Assembly: GCA_905331475.1 (NCBI GenBank)
Contig: CAJNYU010003659.1
Coordinates: 1-64,000, forward strand
Origin: Rotaria socialis
Lineage: Eukaryota > Rotifera > Eurotatoria > Philodinida > Philodinidae
Direction of reading: 5' to 3'
DNA length: 64,000 nt
The notes beneath the pieces are model-generated. The model worked only from the letters and a program-made list of their open reading frames with translations. It did not search any database and was not told where the DNA came from. Made by a program: the position numbers and the translations under genes. This document shows positions 22,155-34,187 of the stretch, piece after piece; position 1 is the stretch's first letter; every line of letters begins with the position of its first letter.

Positions 22155-25100
22155 TTATTCATGATTCATGATGTCCGATAGGCTTATCGCCTGTTGGGGC
22201 CAACCGCTATTCGGATAATTTCTTTCCATTTCCTTCGGTCTTGTGCAAGATGGGACTGGTCTTGCCCGCTGTATCCACACCATTCGATTATATCGTCCAT
22301 CCATTCTCTACATGGGCGTCTTCTTCGAGGTTTTCCGTTTATTCTTGCGAATACAGTGTGTTTTATCAACCTGTTATCGTTCATTCGACAGATATGGCCA
22401 AACAATCGCAGCTTCCTTCTTTTGATGTTATCTATGATGGTCTCTTTTCTTGCTATCTGTTTTCTTATGTCTGTGTTTCTTATCATATCTTTCCAGCTGA
22501 TTCTTAATATCCTTCGATAGCATTTCATTTCGAATGTCAATAGCTTCTTTCTATCAGCTTCTTTCAGTGTCCATGTCTCTGATGCGTATAATAGCACACT
22601 TAAAACACATGTTGTTAGGATTCTTTTTTATTTTCTTGCTATTCCATATACTTTTTAGTGCAGCCATTGCCCCTATTGATTTGCCTATTCTTCTCTTGAT
22701 TTCATCGCTACAGTTGTTGTCCCATGTGAGTAGACGGTGACCGCTCAATTCGTCGGACGACACTTCGCCGCAGAAAAATTCTTTTCGTTCTGTTGTCCTT
22801 ATCTGTTTGTCGCATCTCTCTTAATGAATTATTCTTTTTGTGTATAACCAATGGAAAGTTTATGAGTTCATTTCTCTGTATTTTGTGCATAATACACATA
22901 ACATAATAAGGAACAGATTGAAAATAGAAATAGTCTAAAGAAAAAAATACTTAAAGAAAAAAAATGACCTAAAGGGTAATGTTGCCTGCTATATTTTTTA
23001 AGATATGATCTGGTTGCGATGAGTCGAGGGAGTTGACCGGTTGAATTTTAATATCACTTTTTAATAAAATAATCGGAAAACGATCGGGTTTTGGAGCATG
23101 GGAATGTGATGTTGGCGGTAAGAGAATTGTCTTCAGGAATAAATTCGTATAACAACGACCTTCATTGATAAATGATTCTTATTTCAATTAATTGATTGAT
23201 ATTCGAAACGATCTTAGCTTTACAATCTCAATTCTGAGATCGAAGAATAAATTTAGTCATTATTGTACGTTTTTCAGTATAGATGTCACCTTCTTGGAGC
23301 ATCATTGCTTTTTCTTTTATACAAAACAGTTTTTCTATTTGAGACACTTTGCTCGAAAACTAGTGCATAGTGAAAATTGAAATTAAGGAGTGAAATGTAT
23401 TTTTTTTATTTGATTTCCAGTCCAATAATTAAGAATGTCGGATCAGTATTATTTTTAGTTTGGATTACACAGAAATTCATGAAGCGAACGACAAATCTAA
23501 TTAGTCCTCATTAGCTTTAGCACTATCACAATTACATGAGAAATTTTTTTTTAATTTATCCTTTCACTCAATTAAGATTATATGTCTCAGCACAATTAAT
23601 TATCTATCCCTATTATACATATCTCTTGCAATATTTCATTTATTTTACGTTCCATTGGTTGTACACAAAAAATATAATTCATTAAGAGAGATGCGACAAA
23701 TAAATAAGGACAACAGAACGAAAAGAATTTTTCTGCGACAAAGTGTCGTGCGACGATATATACTAGTGCCGAGTAGACTACCAAGATACTCGAACTGTTC
23801 TACATTTTCGATTATGTTTCCCTCTATCTGAACATGTTTTTCGATATTTCTGTCACTAAATACAAGTGTTTTTGTTTTCCTTGTATTCATGAGTAGTCCT
23901 GCTTCTTCGGCTGCTACTCTTAATTGTTCTATTTGTTGATAAAGTGAGTCACAATCTTCTTCTAGGACATCAATGTCATCGGCGAGCCGTAGATTGTGCA
24001 CTAGTGTTCCACTGGTATTTATTTCTCGATTTATCTGCAATGCTTTGTCCATTACCCATTCGAGATATGTAATGAACAGTAGCGGTGACAAAGGATCTCC
24101 TTGCCTGCTTCCAACGCTTGTTTGGAACCATTCTCCTGTTTCCTTTTCTACTCTGACGGCTGATTGTGCTTTTTCATATATGTGTTTTAGCAGTGTGATC
24201 ATTTTGTTTTCTACTCCGTATGACTTGAGAACAGCCCATATAATTTTGGGTTTTATTGTGTCAAAAGCTTTTTGGAAGTCGATGAAGCAGTTATATATCT
24301 TTTTTTCTTGTCTTTTTGCTTTTTCTGCAAGTAACCTGAGTATTAGAATTTGGTGGACAGTACTTGTGTCCTGTCTGAATCCTGCTTGTTCTTCCGACAA
24401 GTATGGATCCAGATGGCGTTTGAGTCTGTTCAACAGTACTGTCAGTAGGTTTTTTCCTGTATGGATTATGAGTGAGATTGTTCGGTAGTTTGTACATTCG
24501 CTGAGATCTCCTTTCTTTGGTATTGGTATGAGAGCTGATTTTCCCCATTCTTCTGGCATTACTCCCTCATACCATGCTTTGTTACGTAGTGAGTGGATTT
24601 CGTGCGTAAGCTATTCACCTCCAGGTTGAATCACCTCAGCTGTGATACCATCTGAACCCGGACTTTTTGTTTGGTTTTAGTGTCCGAATTGCTTCTTCTA
24701 CCTCCAAATATAGGATATCTTGAGGATCTTCTTTGCAAGAATGGAAGATACCTTCGAGTTCCTTAACTATCTCGTCTCTTCCGCCTTCGTCCATATATAG
24801 CCCGCTACAGTACTGTGTCCATCATTGTTTCACGCCCTCTTTTGACTGTTGCGTTGTACCGTCTTGATTTCTTATCATCGTTATTCGTGATACAAAATTC
24901 TTTTTCAGTGTCTTTATTAAGCTGTAGGCTTGTCGAGTATTTCCTATTTTTAGTCCGTTTTAAATTTCATCGCATTTATCTTGAATCCAATTATCTCTGT
25001 CCTGTCGTGCCGATTTCTTTACTTTGTTACACAAGTTTTTATATAGCTGGCCGTTTTCTGCTGAAACGTTCTTTATTTGTTTCATCTTACGTTTTTCGTC

Positions 25101-26400
25101 GGCTAGGTTGAGGGTTTGTTCTGAGATCCACGTTTTTTTGGCTCTCCTTGTAGTTGTGATAGTTGCTTGTAATGCATCTTTGATTGCTTCCTCGATCTTC
25201 GCTGCATGTTCTTCTAGGTTGCACTGTGCATCTATGTCGTGGAGTCTGTTGACTAGTCTAGTTTGATAGATTTCTCTCACTTTCTGACTTTTGAGCTGAC
25301 CTACATCAGGTCTGCGATACTGTTGCGGCTTGATGCATCGCCTTTTCAATCTTAACTTGATGTTGCATAGCATTAGTGAATGATCTGACCTAATATATGC
25401 ACTCTGAAATGTTCAACAATTCGTGACTGATGATTTCCATCTCTTTTGGATCAATACTAGGTCAATCATATTCTTGTACACGCCATCTGGTGATACACAT
25501 GTCTATTTTCTATTTGCTTTCTGTTGAAATCGTGTATTGCAAATGTATAGATTGTGTAGTGCTGCAAACTCTAGGAGTCGATCGCCCCGTTGATTTCTAC
25601 CTCCATATCCATATCTATCCATCACCGACTCCCAGTGTGTAATATCACTCCCAATTTTCGCATTCCAGTCACCAGTTACGATTATTATATCCTTTTTTGG
25701 CGCTTGTGTTAGTACATGCTCGATGCTATCGTAGAATATTTCGGTTTCATCATCTGATGATGCCGATGTTGGTGCATACACGTTTATTACTGTGAGTTTG
25801 AATGGTGTTCCATTGAATCTAGCCATGATTACTCGCTATCTAATCGGATTGTGTCCTATTAGCGTCTTTTTTACTTTTGCATTTTATTGCATTACTACAC
25901 CCCTGGTGTGTGTAGTGTCTTCTCCTGATCAGATGAAATCATCACTTAGTGTTTCTCCTTTTCCTGTCCAGCGTACTTCAGAGATCCCGATGACATCGAA
26001 TCTGAAACGTTTCATTTCATTTCTTAGCAATTCTAGCTTTCCTGTTGCCCATAACGTTTGAACGTTCCAGGTACCCACTGTAAGTGTGTCTTTCATTATC
26101 TTCAAATGTTGCTGACTAATTTTGACATTTGATGTTACCGCTGCTGTTGTTTTATTTGTAATTATCTGTCCTGTTGTTGTTCCTGTCTATCCAGTAGCTA
26201 ATTTTTCGACTCTGTTCTGGTTACTCGACAGAGGACGCGCACCTTGTTCACCCGGCCACGTCTGAGCCGGTATGGTTGTCGATTATCGTCGTCGTTCATG
26301 GTTGGTTTCTTTCTTCTGTTCTTTTTGACAGACGGCGGCATCTGTACTCCTTCCGTCTAACGCTTCTCCTTTTCCCAGCAGTTGCAGAACGCCTACCCAA
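22155..26400 (-). mobile_element. RTE-like LINE, inactive, interrupted by a TIR element
   Basis: On the minus strand, 5' to 3': a start near 26343 (MPPSVKKNRRKK); an APE-type endonuclease at about 26080-25500 (GTWNVQTL, VIGISEVRWTG, VYAPTS, GDWNAKIGS); a linker at 25373-24960; a reverse transcriptase at 24559-23779 (GFRQDTS, FIDFQKAFDTI, GSRQGDPLSPLLF, LADDI); then, after the inserted element, the C-terminal part NNCSDEIKRRIG and YASETWTLKEADRKKLL, ending at the stop at 22184. A 3' UTR of only about 30 nt ends in ATCATGAATCATGA, typical of RTE tails with short repeats. Without the insertion it is about 3.2 kb, the usual RTE length. In-frame stops between the endonuclease halves near 25840-25890, a frame break between 24560 and 24960 and the insertion make it non-functional. 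Confidence 0.88.
22736..23770. mobile_element. 1,035-bp non-autonomous TIR element inserted in the LINE (8-bp TSD)
   Basis: Identical octamers GAGTAGAC flank it at 22728-22735 and 23771-23778. The reverse transcriptase reading YLGSLLTWD is restored if one copy and the element are removed. The terminal inverted repeats are about 120 bp (22736-22860 and 23646-23770). The outer 38 bp have diverged, but the inner part is highly similar (GCAGAAAAATTCTTTTCGTT). Both ends begin GG. An 8-bp duplication fits hAT, and GG ends with 8-9 bp also fit Merlin. The interior has no transposase frame. Confidence 0.88.
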
Positions 26401-26439
26401 CAGAATGCAGAATTCTGTAAACTTATAATATTTTTAAAC

Positions 26440-28045
26440 AAACCAATGCTTATAGAATAGAATTCTATAGAATTCTATATTGGCACGATTAAAATATATC
26501 AATTTTTCTCTTCATATCATATTAGAATTCTATTGTAGCTTGTTTGAATACTGCTAAGAATTCTATAGAATTCTAGNTTTTATCTTTATATCTTATTAGA
26601 ATTCTATTGTAGCTTGTTTGATTTCTGCTCAGAATTCTATATTGACAAGATTAATGTATTTCAAGTTTGCTCTTTATATCATATTAGAATTCTATTGTAG
26701 CTTGTTTGAATTCTGCTTAGAATTCTATATTGACAGAATTAATGTATGTCAAGTTTGCTCTTCATATCATATTAGAATTCGATTGTAGCTTGTTTGAATT
26801 CTGCTCAGAATTCTATATTGACAAGATTAATGTATGTCAAGTTTGCTCTTCATATCATATTAGAATTCGATTGTAGCTTGTTTGAATTCTGCTTAGAATT
26901 CTATATTGACAAGATTAATGTATATCAAGTTTGCTCTTCATATCATATTAGAATTCGATTGTAGCTTGTTTGAATTCTGCTTACACTGTAAACTAGAAAA
27001 TACATTATTGAGTATAATGAAAGATATTCTAGGAAAGTCCATACGAATTCAATGACAAATTTCTACTTTCTTGAAAATACGATATTCAGTAAGATAGAAA
27101 TAAGAAATTCGATTTTCTAGCTAGAAAATCGAATGTCAATTCGTATGGGCTTTTCTAGAAACTCGCATTTTATTTAGTAATTAGAGCATTTTCTAGAAAT
27201 TGGAAATTCAATTTTCAATTTCAATTTCAAATATATAGAGAATATAATAAGATTTTATCCTCAAGAGAAACAACTAGTTATTGTCTTCGGCAATCTGGTC
27301 TATGATTCTAAACTGAGTGATAGATAAAAATTAATGATATAAACTAAAATTTTAGGATTCCATTAAAAGAGGAAAATCTTCTAAGAAAAAAAGTCTGTAT
27401 GTGTAAATATTTCGATCAGGAAAAAATGACTTGAAATACGATACTCAATGTTAAATGCAATAATATAATATCAGAGTTCATGTATAATTCCACAAAAATA
27501 AATGATTGTAAATATCTATTTTGTGGTGAGAAAAGTTTTTATTTGCAATATTCTTTTCGTGAATAAGAAATAAATGGATATTATGTGTTTGTTCATGTAA
27601 AATGGACTGACTCATGTGGATTCGAAAAAATATAGTTGATCTGCTCGCTAAAGCTGGCAGAGAAAATAATGAATGCACTACACTGCCGACTATAACGTAT
27701 ATACACAAATGAACCATGACTTTATAAAGGTCAGAATCTAAATGATTTTCTAGAACGTGACGCTGATTTTTTACTTTTTGTAGAATTTATCTTGATTTTC
27801 TATAAAATTGCAATTGAATTTCAAACATTTTAAGAAGTCACTGTTGATTTTTCAATTTTTTGGAAAAAGAATTTTTCTGAAAATCAAATTGAATTTCTAT
27901 AATTTAGAAAATCAAGCATTTTCTGAATATTTAAAATTCGACGAATGAATAATAAAAATTCGAAAATGCTTTAGCTTATTTAAAGTCGATTTTCTAAAAA
28001 GTAGAATTTAAAAAAATTTACAGTGTAGAATTCTATAGAATTCTA
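26440..28045. repeat. 88-bp minisatellite array, split by an insertion
   Basis: The word TGTAGCTTGTTTGA recurs at 26534, 26608, 26696, 26784, 26872 and 26960, giving spacings of 74, 88, 88, 88 and 88. Each unit also holds GAATTC palindromes, ATTGACAAGATTAATGTAT and CAAGTTTGCTCTT. Array DNA stops at 26983, and a partial unit (GAATTCTATAGAATTCTAGG) resumes at 28028 after the inserted element. One ambiguous base (n) lies at 26577. Confidence 0.9.
26984..28025. mobile_element. 1,042-bp TA-flanked TIR element inside the minisatellite
   Basis: The ends are CACTGTAAA and its inverse TTTACAGTG, with TA on both sides (26982-26983 and 28026-28027). Removing the element and one TA restores GCTTAGAATTC, exactly the sequence of neighbouring array units. 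The interior holds further inverted repeats, for example CCATACGAATTCAATG against CAATTCGTATGGG (about 27045-27150), and many GAAAATC words. It fits a Tc1/mariner-type non-autonomous or foldback element. Confidence 0.82.
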
Positions 28046-28621
28046 GGCCAATGGAATATGTTTTGGGTAAACAAATGCGTTAGATATGTTGTTCGCTTGG
28101 CACAAATTTGGAGGATTAAAGTTGTTGTTTTTTGGGAAATTTTATGGATAGAGGATAGATTTTATACGAGATGAAGGGAATTTACAACGTCTAGTTTAAT
28201 TGAAAACATCGCCATTTCTAATTTATTTGAAACTTACTGATGTCTCTGGTAAAAGTGTGGTTTATATAGAACAATGTTCTGCGCGCGGCATAACTTTGAA
28301 TTCCAATCAACACAATGTTTAGTGAAGGACTGGTGAAAACTACGGAGGCGCGGCAGCCGTTGCTACGCATGGATTCACTATCATGTGCGATCGCTTTTTT
28401 CAACATCGTAGCAATTACTCTTGAATTCAGTTCCGTATCGCGTTCTTCAAACGAACGACATCACATTTCATTAAATAGTTACAACGTGGTTATTGCACGA
28501 AGCTGTTTGTAGATGATACTTTAATGTACTTTGTACGAGTATTTTTCATGTTAGCTTTCGGGAAAAGTGATATAACAAATCTCATCCGTAATGTGCTGCA
28601 TTCTATATGTGTGGCAAATGA
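28046..28621. other. Gap downstream of the mitochondrial-protein gene
   Basis: Holds a slightly GC-richer patch near 28280-28400. A splice pair (GTAAAT near 28652 and TATAG near 28602) could extend the upstream gene by a few codons (NAAHYG, then stop) as an alternative C-terminus. No separate gene is supported. Confidence 0.4.
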
Positions 28622-29328
28622 TCAAAGTATGAACTTATGTTTGGATAAATTTACCAGAGCCGAACTCATGAATTGTTTGGATAAGAGTACGAAGATATTT
28701 ATGACAGATGAAGCTGAGATGGCGTTTGTGGATTCTGGTTGATTTAGTAGTTTTCCTAAACCTTCAGCCGAAAATAATTGTAGATGTATGTTTTGCTTGT
28801 TATAATAATAAGCTTGATTATAAATAGATTGCTGTTTTAGCTTTAGTAATGATACTGTATGATCGTATGTTTTGTCCTTACGTGCGTCGATTAGCAAATA
28901 AGACAGTGGTTGTTGAAAAAAGAAAATTAAATCTTTTAGTAAATTGTTAATTTTGATTTGAGAATAATATGATTCTAATTTTTTTCGAAAAATATAGGGT
29001 TTATCTACAGCTGAATTAATGGAAACACTTGTTTCTCGTTTGAAGTCAGGTGGGTCATGGGATTCTATAATTGGAATGTTTTGTTGATGGGTATTGGATG
29101 ATCCACCGATTATGGAAGAATTAATGGAGTCAGTTTTGGATTCCTCAATGGCATCGGTTGAGTAGCTTGCTTTTGCTTGTAGTTTGATTAATAGCACATT
29201 AGATTGTTTGTTGAACAATGTTGATAGTCGCTCTATACATGTCGATTATCTGTAACTGAAAAGAATCGTTCTCGTAATTTCTAATGAGCTATTGGTACTT
29301 TTCGAAGGTATGTTATTTTGGAGTACAT
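28622..29328 (-). CDS. Probable mitochondrial protein, family unknown
   Basis: The main exon holds about 203 open codons to the stop at 28622, long for such AT-rich DNA. It has no in-frame ATG of its own. A 30-nt first exon (29299-29328) joined to 29230 keeps phase and gives an N-terminus MYSKITYLRKRLSTLF, basic and free of acidic residues, followed by a KASYST motif typical of mitochondrial presequence cleavage sites. The rest is a Ser/Asn-rich linker and then a helical-looking region (FFQQPLSYLLIDARKDK, LQLFSAEGLGKLLNQPES). No known domain is recognised. The 5' join is inferred, and the 3' end could instead use a donor at about 28652. Confidence 0.5.
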
Positions 29329-30785
29329 TATACTTTACAAATCATTGTGTATGTTTACGTTTATTACTAACTAAACTTATTTTTCCAGTTCATCAACTAT
29401 TTTTATTCATCAAGCCTTGTTGAAATTATGGAACAAAATGTTTCAATGTTATTAATTCAAGAATAAGTGAAACAAAATGACTTAATACAGATCCGTATAG
29501 CAAACAATAATATTGTTTTGGAACTATTTTCACAATTTATGTATTTGAAGTCAGCTTAATGAGAACACTAAACAATATTTTTCAGAGATAATTCAATGAA
29601 TTCTAACAGACGGATCCAAAATATTTAACCAATTAATTACGATTTAAATTTAAAAAATTCGCACCTATTCTAACTTTACCAATAATATTTCTCTTTTGAA
29701 TGTGGTGTCGTAAGGCGATGTAAAATCATGACAGTCATGTGTGTTTCATCTACACATGTGTAAATAAAAGTAATTTTTTACTTTGATGCCTATGCTGCGT
29801 TCTGTTCTTTTACGTTTTTCTTCAATTCTCTATTAGCTGACGGCACCCGTGCTTCTTTCTCTCTTTCGTCTGTTTATATGACGCTTACTTCTTTAGTTGG
29901 TAGTTATGTTGTTGGTTTCTCCTTGAAACGATATTTCTGTTCTCTAGTGAATACTGAAGACTTTATTCTTTTTGGCTGTTGACAGTCGAAGTTGTCATGC
30001 ATTATTGACCATTCAGTAAATAAAGGTGAGTTTCATCGTATCTGAGATGAATAATTTTAGTGAAACATGGATTTTCTTTAAAAATATTAAATTAATATTA
30101 TTTTTTATCACTCTTGATGAAGATCATCAAGATTGTCGAATAATTATTAATTATACATGACTAAGATAACCAGTTGTTGCTACTGAAGTATAATTTTTTC
30201 AATAATTAGGATGTTTATCATCCTTTCATAGGTAGCTATAGCTGTTGATGTGAGATGATAATCCAATACTTTCGTAATCATAGACGAATGAGGTGTTATT
30301 CAGAAAATCAGACATAGAGACATTTATGTTATTTTGAATTTCATCATCAAAAATCTGTTCAAATATTAATACGATATTTCTTTTCTAGTTGTCATAAGTC
30401 TAATCCAACTTTCCATCGCCCTAGAAAAAAACAAGTCTTTTTTTTCATTTCCATGGAAATAACTTCACGTCCTCTGGCATGTTTTCATTTCGATCAACAG
30501 AATATGATATAAACTTTTTACGTTCTAATATAGAAGCTGTATGGCAGTCCATAGAAAAACAGAACTCATGAACTGATTTCATTAAACTCAAAGTTTAACT
30601 TCATTACCTGATAAGTTTTTCTGATAATATCATTTAATCACAATAAATCATCTATATCAAAGAAAAGCACTCTAAAAATCTTAAAAGTATGAATAGTTTT
30701 TTATTTTTCATTTCTATTTAATTATCATTTATGTTCGCTTTTATGAAATAAATCAATAGCTAAAGTATTTATTTTCTTCTAATGT

Positions 30786-30935
30786 TGATCCCAGAGCACC
30801 GAATGGGATGTGGTGAGACGCAAAAAATCATCCCATGAGATGGGACAACTAAAAAAAAGTTGCCCCGCCATAGGATGGGATGGAGCGAACCATTTTTCAT
30901 CTCATCCCATCCCATGGGACGTCTGAAATGTCAAA
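30786..30935. repeat. GATGGGATG/CATCCCATC word cluster
   Basis: GAATGGGATG, CATCCCATGAGATGGGAC, GGATGGGATGG and CATCCCATCCCATGGGAC follow each other within 150 bp, in both orientations, ending near ATGGGACGTCTGAAATGTC. The layout matches the GTTCCC clusters at 4.0-5.3 and 32.6-33.4 kb but uses a different word. Confidence 0.5.
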
Positions 30936-31168
30936 TATTTTTTAAGATGTCAAATTTGTTTGTTTATCATCGATCCACTGAGACTACCAATTATAATATT
31001 GCTTCATGTCATATTTCATAATTTTATTAAAATGAAGCTGAGAGTTTGAATTTCTGTTCTTTTTGCATATTACAATAATGACATCATCCTGGTTTTGAAT
31101 ACAGCATTTTACAAAATAGAGAAAAGAAGTAGTAAATGAGAAGGGGAAATATTTCATTAAATACAAAG

Positions 31169-31186
31169 GGTGTGGGTGTGTGTGTG
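31169..31186. repeat. (TG)n microsatellite
   Basis: A short GTGTGGGTGTGTGTGTGT tract. Confidence 0.75.
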
Positions 31187-32556
31187 TAGACTCGTACGTT
31201 CGCCTTTCCTCACATCCATACTCACACCCTCAATCATGTTCATTGTCAGTAATGAATGATTTCTGATTAGTCTAAGAAATATTTCATATTTAAACATTAT
31301 TAAGTAAATTCGAATACGTCTGGTTGCAAGCTCATTCATAATTAGACATTTTATTTAATTGCATCTAATACTTGTATAATGTTCAAATTTCATAACAGAT
31401 TACGAAGTAAATAATATTAGACAGCTGTAAAATACTCTTTTGATCAAACTACTATGTCATTTTTTATTTCATATGCATACCAGAATAAAGGATATATAAA
31501 TTCAGCTATTATTTATTCTTTCACGTTGACTACGATTTAACAATAAACTGGAGTAGCAGAATACAAAAAGAAATGCACAGTTGGGATCAAGATATAGTGA
31601 GGTATCGAATAATTTTCGAAAAACAAATGTAACATAGGTGGTGTATGACGGTCACGTATCATTGCATTCGAACACTCTCTGTGTTTTATGACATCCTCAT
31701 CACGTAATCGTAAAATGAAAAATGCACATGTCTTATATGAAATATTTACTACATCGAGAGAAAGAGATATGCAGAGACTCAAATCTCAAAAATCTTTCCT
31801 CCTTTGATCGTAAGTTATATTTACATTGGTTTTTAAGAGATTACTATAGTCCTTTTGATCCTATATTTGATCTTAGTTTTTTTCTCATAATTAATACACG
31901 AAATATCTGATAGTAACATGTTCCTACATTCTCTGCTAGACTATTTTAAACACATTTCTGTTTTTTTAGTCATTCACTACTTTAAATATTCAAAGGTTTG
32001 TATAGACTTAGATATTTATTGAACAACACAATTCACTACAATATATTCAGACAACAAATTGAAAGACGTCTTGACAAATGAAAACATTTAAGTAGTTAGT
32101 TGAAAATGATAAATATTTAAAGAAACTATTTAAGGATTAAAAATTTTATTTTTAAATTTTCCCAAAACAAATACTACTTATGTAAAGCACTAATGTATTA
32201 CTCATGATAAATGACAATGATTTCTAGAGACACAGTAGGAAAACAAAAATCTGATGCTTTAACTAGAAATAATCTATTCAACTACGTACTGAGTATAAAC
32301 TACCACACAGCTAAAGATTAATATAAATAATACAAAGACTCGATATAGACAGAAATGCAATCAATTGGCAAAAGAAATCTCATGCATTTTCCTTGAATAT
32401 ATATTAGTAAAAACTACACTACAACTAAGTATTTAACATCAGATTAGTTGAGTTGATAATATCGAAGAGAATAATTCGAGTTTGTTTTGTGATTTACCTA
32501 AAAGTATATTTGACGTTACAATATTACCAGGTATTCTGGCTTAAATATACTAATGT

Positions 32557-33360
32557 TAGGGGTGTCAGCGTTCCCCGTTCCCAAGCCTTCCATTCCTACC
32601 CAGGTTGATCAAAACGGACTCGTTTACAGTCTGTTTATCGACGGTAAACGATGTCAAAACGGTTTATTTACGGCAGTAAATAGACCATATTTGCCCGTAA
32701 TACCTGGCACAGTAATACGGCACTGTAAACGGGACTGAATTTTCATGGTTTACGGCTGTTTGTGCTCCGTACTCTCATGATCATACGGTCCGTATTACTG
32801 CGCCAGATATTACGGCAAAACTTTCACTCGGAAAATAGTCGTAAAGTAACCGTAAACGGTTGTATACGGACCGTACTGTTCGACCTGGGTAAGAACGGGA
32901 ACGCATCTCAACCTACGTTTTTGAATAGCTCATAAATGAACCAAGGTATCTATTCATTTTTGCTCACCATTTTATTTGTGGAGGTTATCCGTTCCCATGC
33001 CCAAGAACGGGAACGCATAATAAAGTATAGATTTTTTTAGAGATCTTCACAGAAACCATCAAGCTGATCCATTTCTACTTATGCTTTACTTGAGACACTC
33101 CTGCATTCTCATTCTTAGGAATGGAAAATTCAAATTGAACTTCCTATCGAGGGAATATGAATCTAGAAACGCGTTCCCATTCCTAGGAACGGTAACTCAG
33201 TTAGAGTTCCTATTTTAAGGAACGAGAACGCAGGAGTGTCTCCAGTAAAAACATAAGTAAAAAAGAACCAGTGTGATGATTCCCTACACAGTTTCTAAAA
33301 TAAGCGTAGTATATGATGCGTTCCCGTTCCTAGGAACGGAACGGGAGCGCGACACTCTTA
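32557..33360. mobile_element. hAT-like non-autonomous element with GTTCCC-word termini
   Basis: The ends are TAGGGGTGTC and, inverted, TAAGAGTGTC. Flanking octamers ACTAATGT (32549-32556) and ACTAATAT (33361-33368) match at 7 of 8 positions, as for a hAT target duplication. Both halves are studded with GTTCCCGTTCC, GAACGGGAACGC and the palindrome GTTCCTAGGAAC. It contains a second element (32599-32889). No transposase is present. Confidence 0.7.
32599..32889. mobile_element. Nested 291-bp foldback MITE rich in GTAAACGG words
   Basis: The ends are CCCAGGTTGATC and, inverted, CCCAGGTCGAAC, each bordered by TA (32597-32598 and 32890-32891). Removing it leaves ATTCCTAAGAACGGG, which matches the ATTCCTAGGAACGG palindromes elsewhere in the host element. 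Nearly the whole length consists of GTAAACGG, ACGGTAAACG, GTAATACGG and their complements. Confidence 0.75.
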
Positions 33361-33368
33361 ACTAATAT

Positions 33369-34187
33369 TACTGTTGAAAACTCACCGATTTCGATATTAA
33401 TCTTACTCTAGAAACTATATGCTAAGCTTTTATTGAATAACAGTGCGCATTCATAGAATTAATTGATGATACAAAGATTAATATTAAATCCTTCAAAATG
33501 TTCCAATCATTTAGATAAAATACTAACTACATTGTTGAGAAGAACTCACAACAAATGAGCAACGTGTAATCATTATTAAGAATGCATCAAATCGAATCTT
33601 CAGGAAAACATTTTAAGAAAATATAGAACTAAATCAAGAGATACTGTATTTTGTTTTTCGTTTACTATCAACTTTATTTATAGAAAATGAGCAAACTTAT
33701 TTTGAACATACGAATACGAAGAAGCAGCAGCAGTACACGATTGAACGAAAATTACTAAATATAGAGTTGTTTAGAAAAAGAGAACGAAACATCTTTGGTT
33801 ATTGTGATATAAAAATTTGTGTTTTCAAAATATTTATCCAGGCTTTAATATTATATCTTCGATAAAATTAGCACTCTCAAAACAAATTTTATCGTTCTTT
33901 CCAATAACTGATTTTTTTATGTTATCATGGACCGAGAGTTTCGAAATAGCTGTAATGACTAGTTATCTCTCATGCTGATATGCGATAGAAAACCCAAAAA
34001 AGAAGTGAAAATTAAACGTGATTTTCAGATATAGACTTCATCTTTTCTTGTTCAAAAAATGATTGATATTTTTATACAGTACAATCTTAATTCTTTCATT
34101 TGTCATTCTAATAATATTGAATAATAATTATTAGGTGTTTGCATTCTAATTATCTATACACATATATTCTTATATAATTTTAGATCG
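33369..34187. other. Upstream region of B4GALT
   Basis: AT-rich. A splice acceptor TTTTAG ends 4 nt before the B4GALT start codon at 34188, and no matching upstream exon is identifiable. Confidence 0.45.

Larger units (their letters stand above)
29329..32556. other. Intergenic, repeat-bearing
   Basis: AT-rich, without recognisable exons on either strand. It contains the GATGGGATG word block and a TG microsatellite listed separately. Confidence 0.5.

Noticed and set aside
22194-22740. Plus-strand open frames over the LINE 3' region
   Set aside because: They are antisense shadows of the LINE C-terminal coding region.
23973-24488. 171-codon plus-strand frame
   Set aside because: It is the antisense of the reverse transcriptase and has no independent motif.
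26440-26983. Regularly spaced repeats resembling a CRISPR array
   Set aside because: The whole 88-bp unit is repeated, so there are no unique spacers, and the setting is an animal genome with spliced genes.
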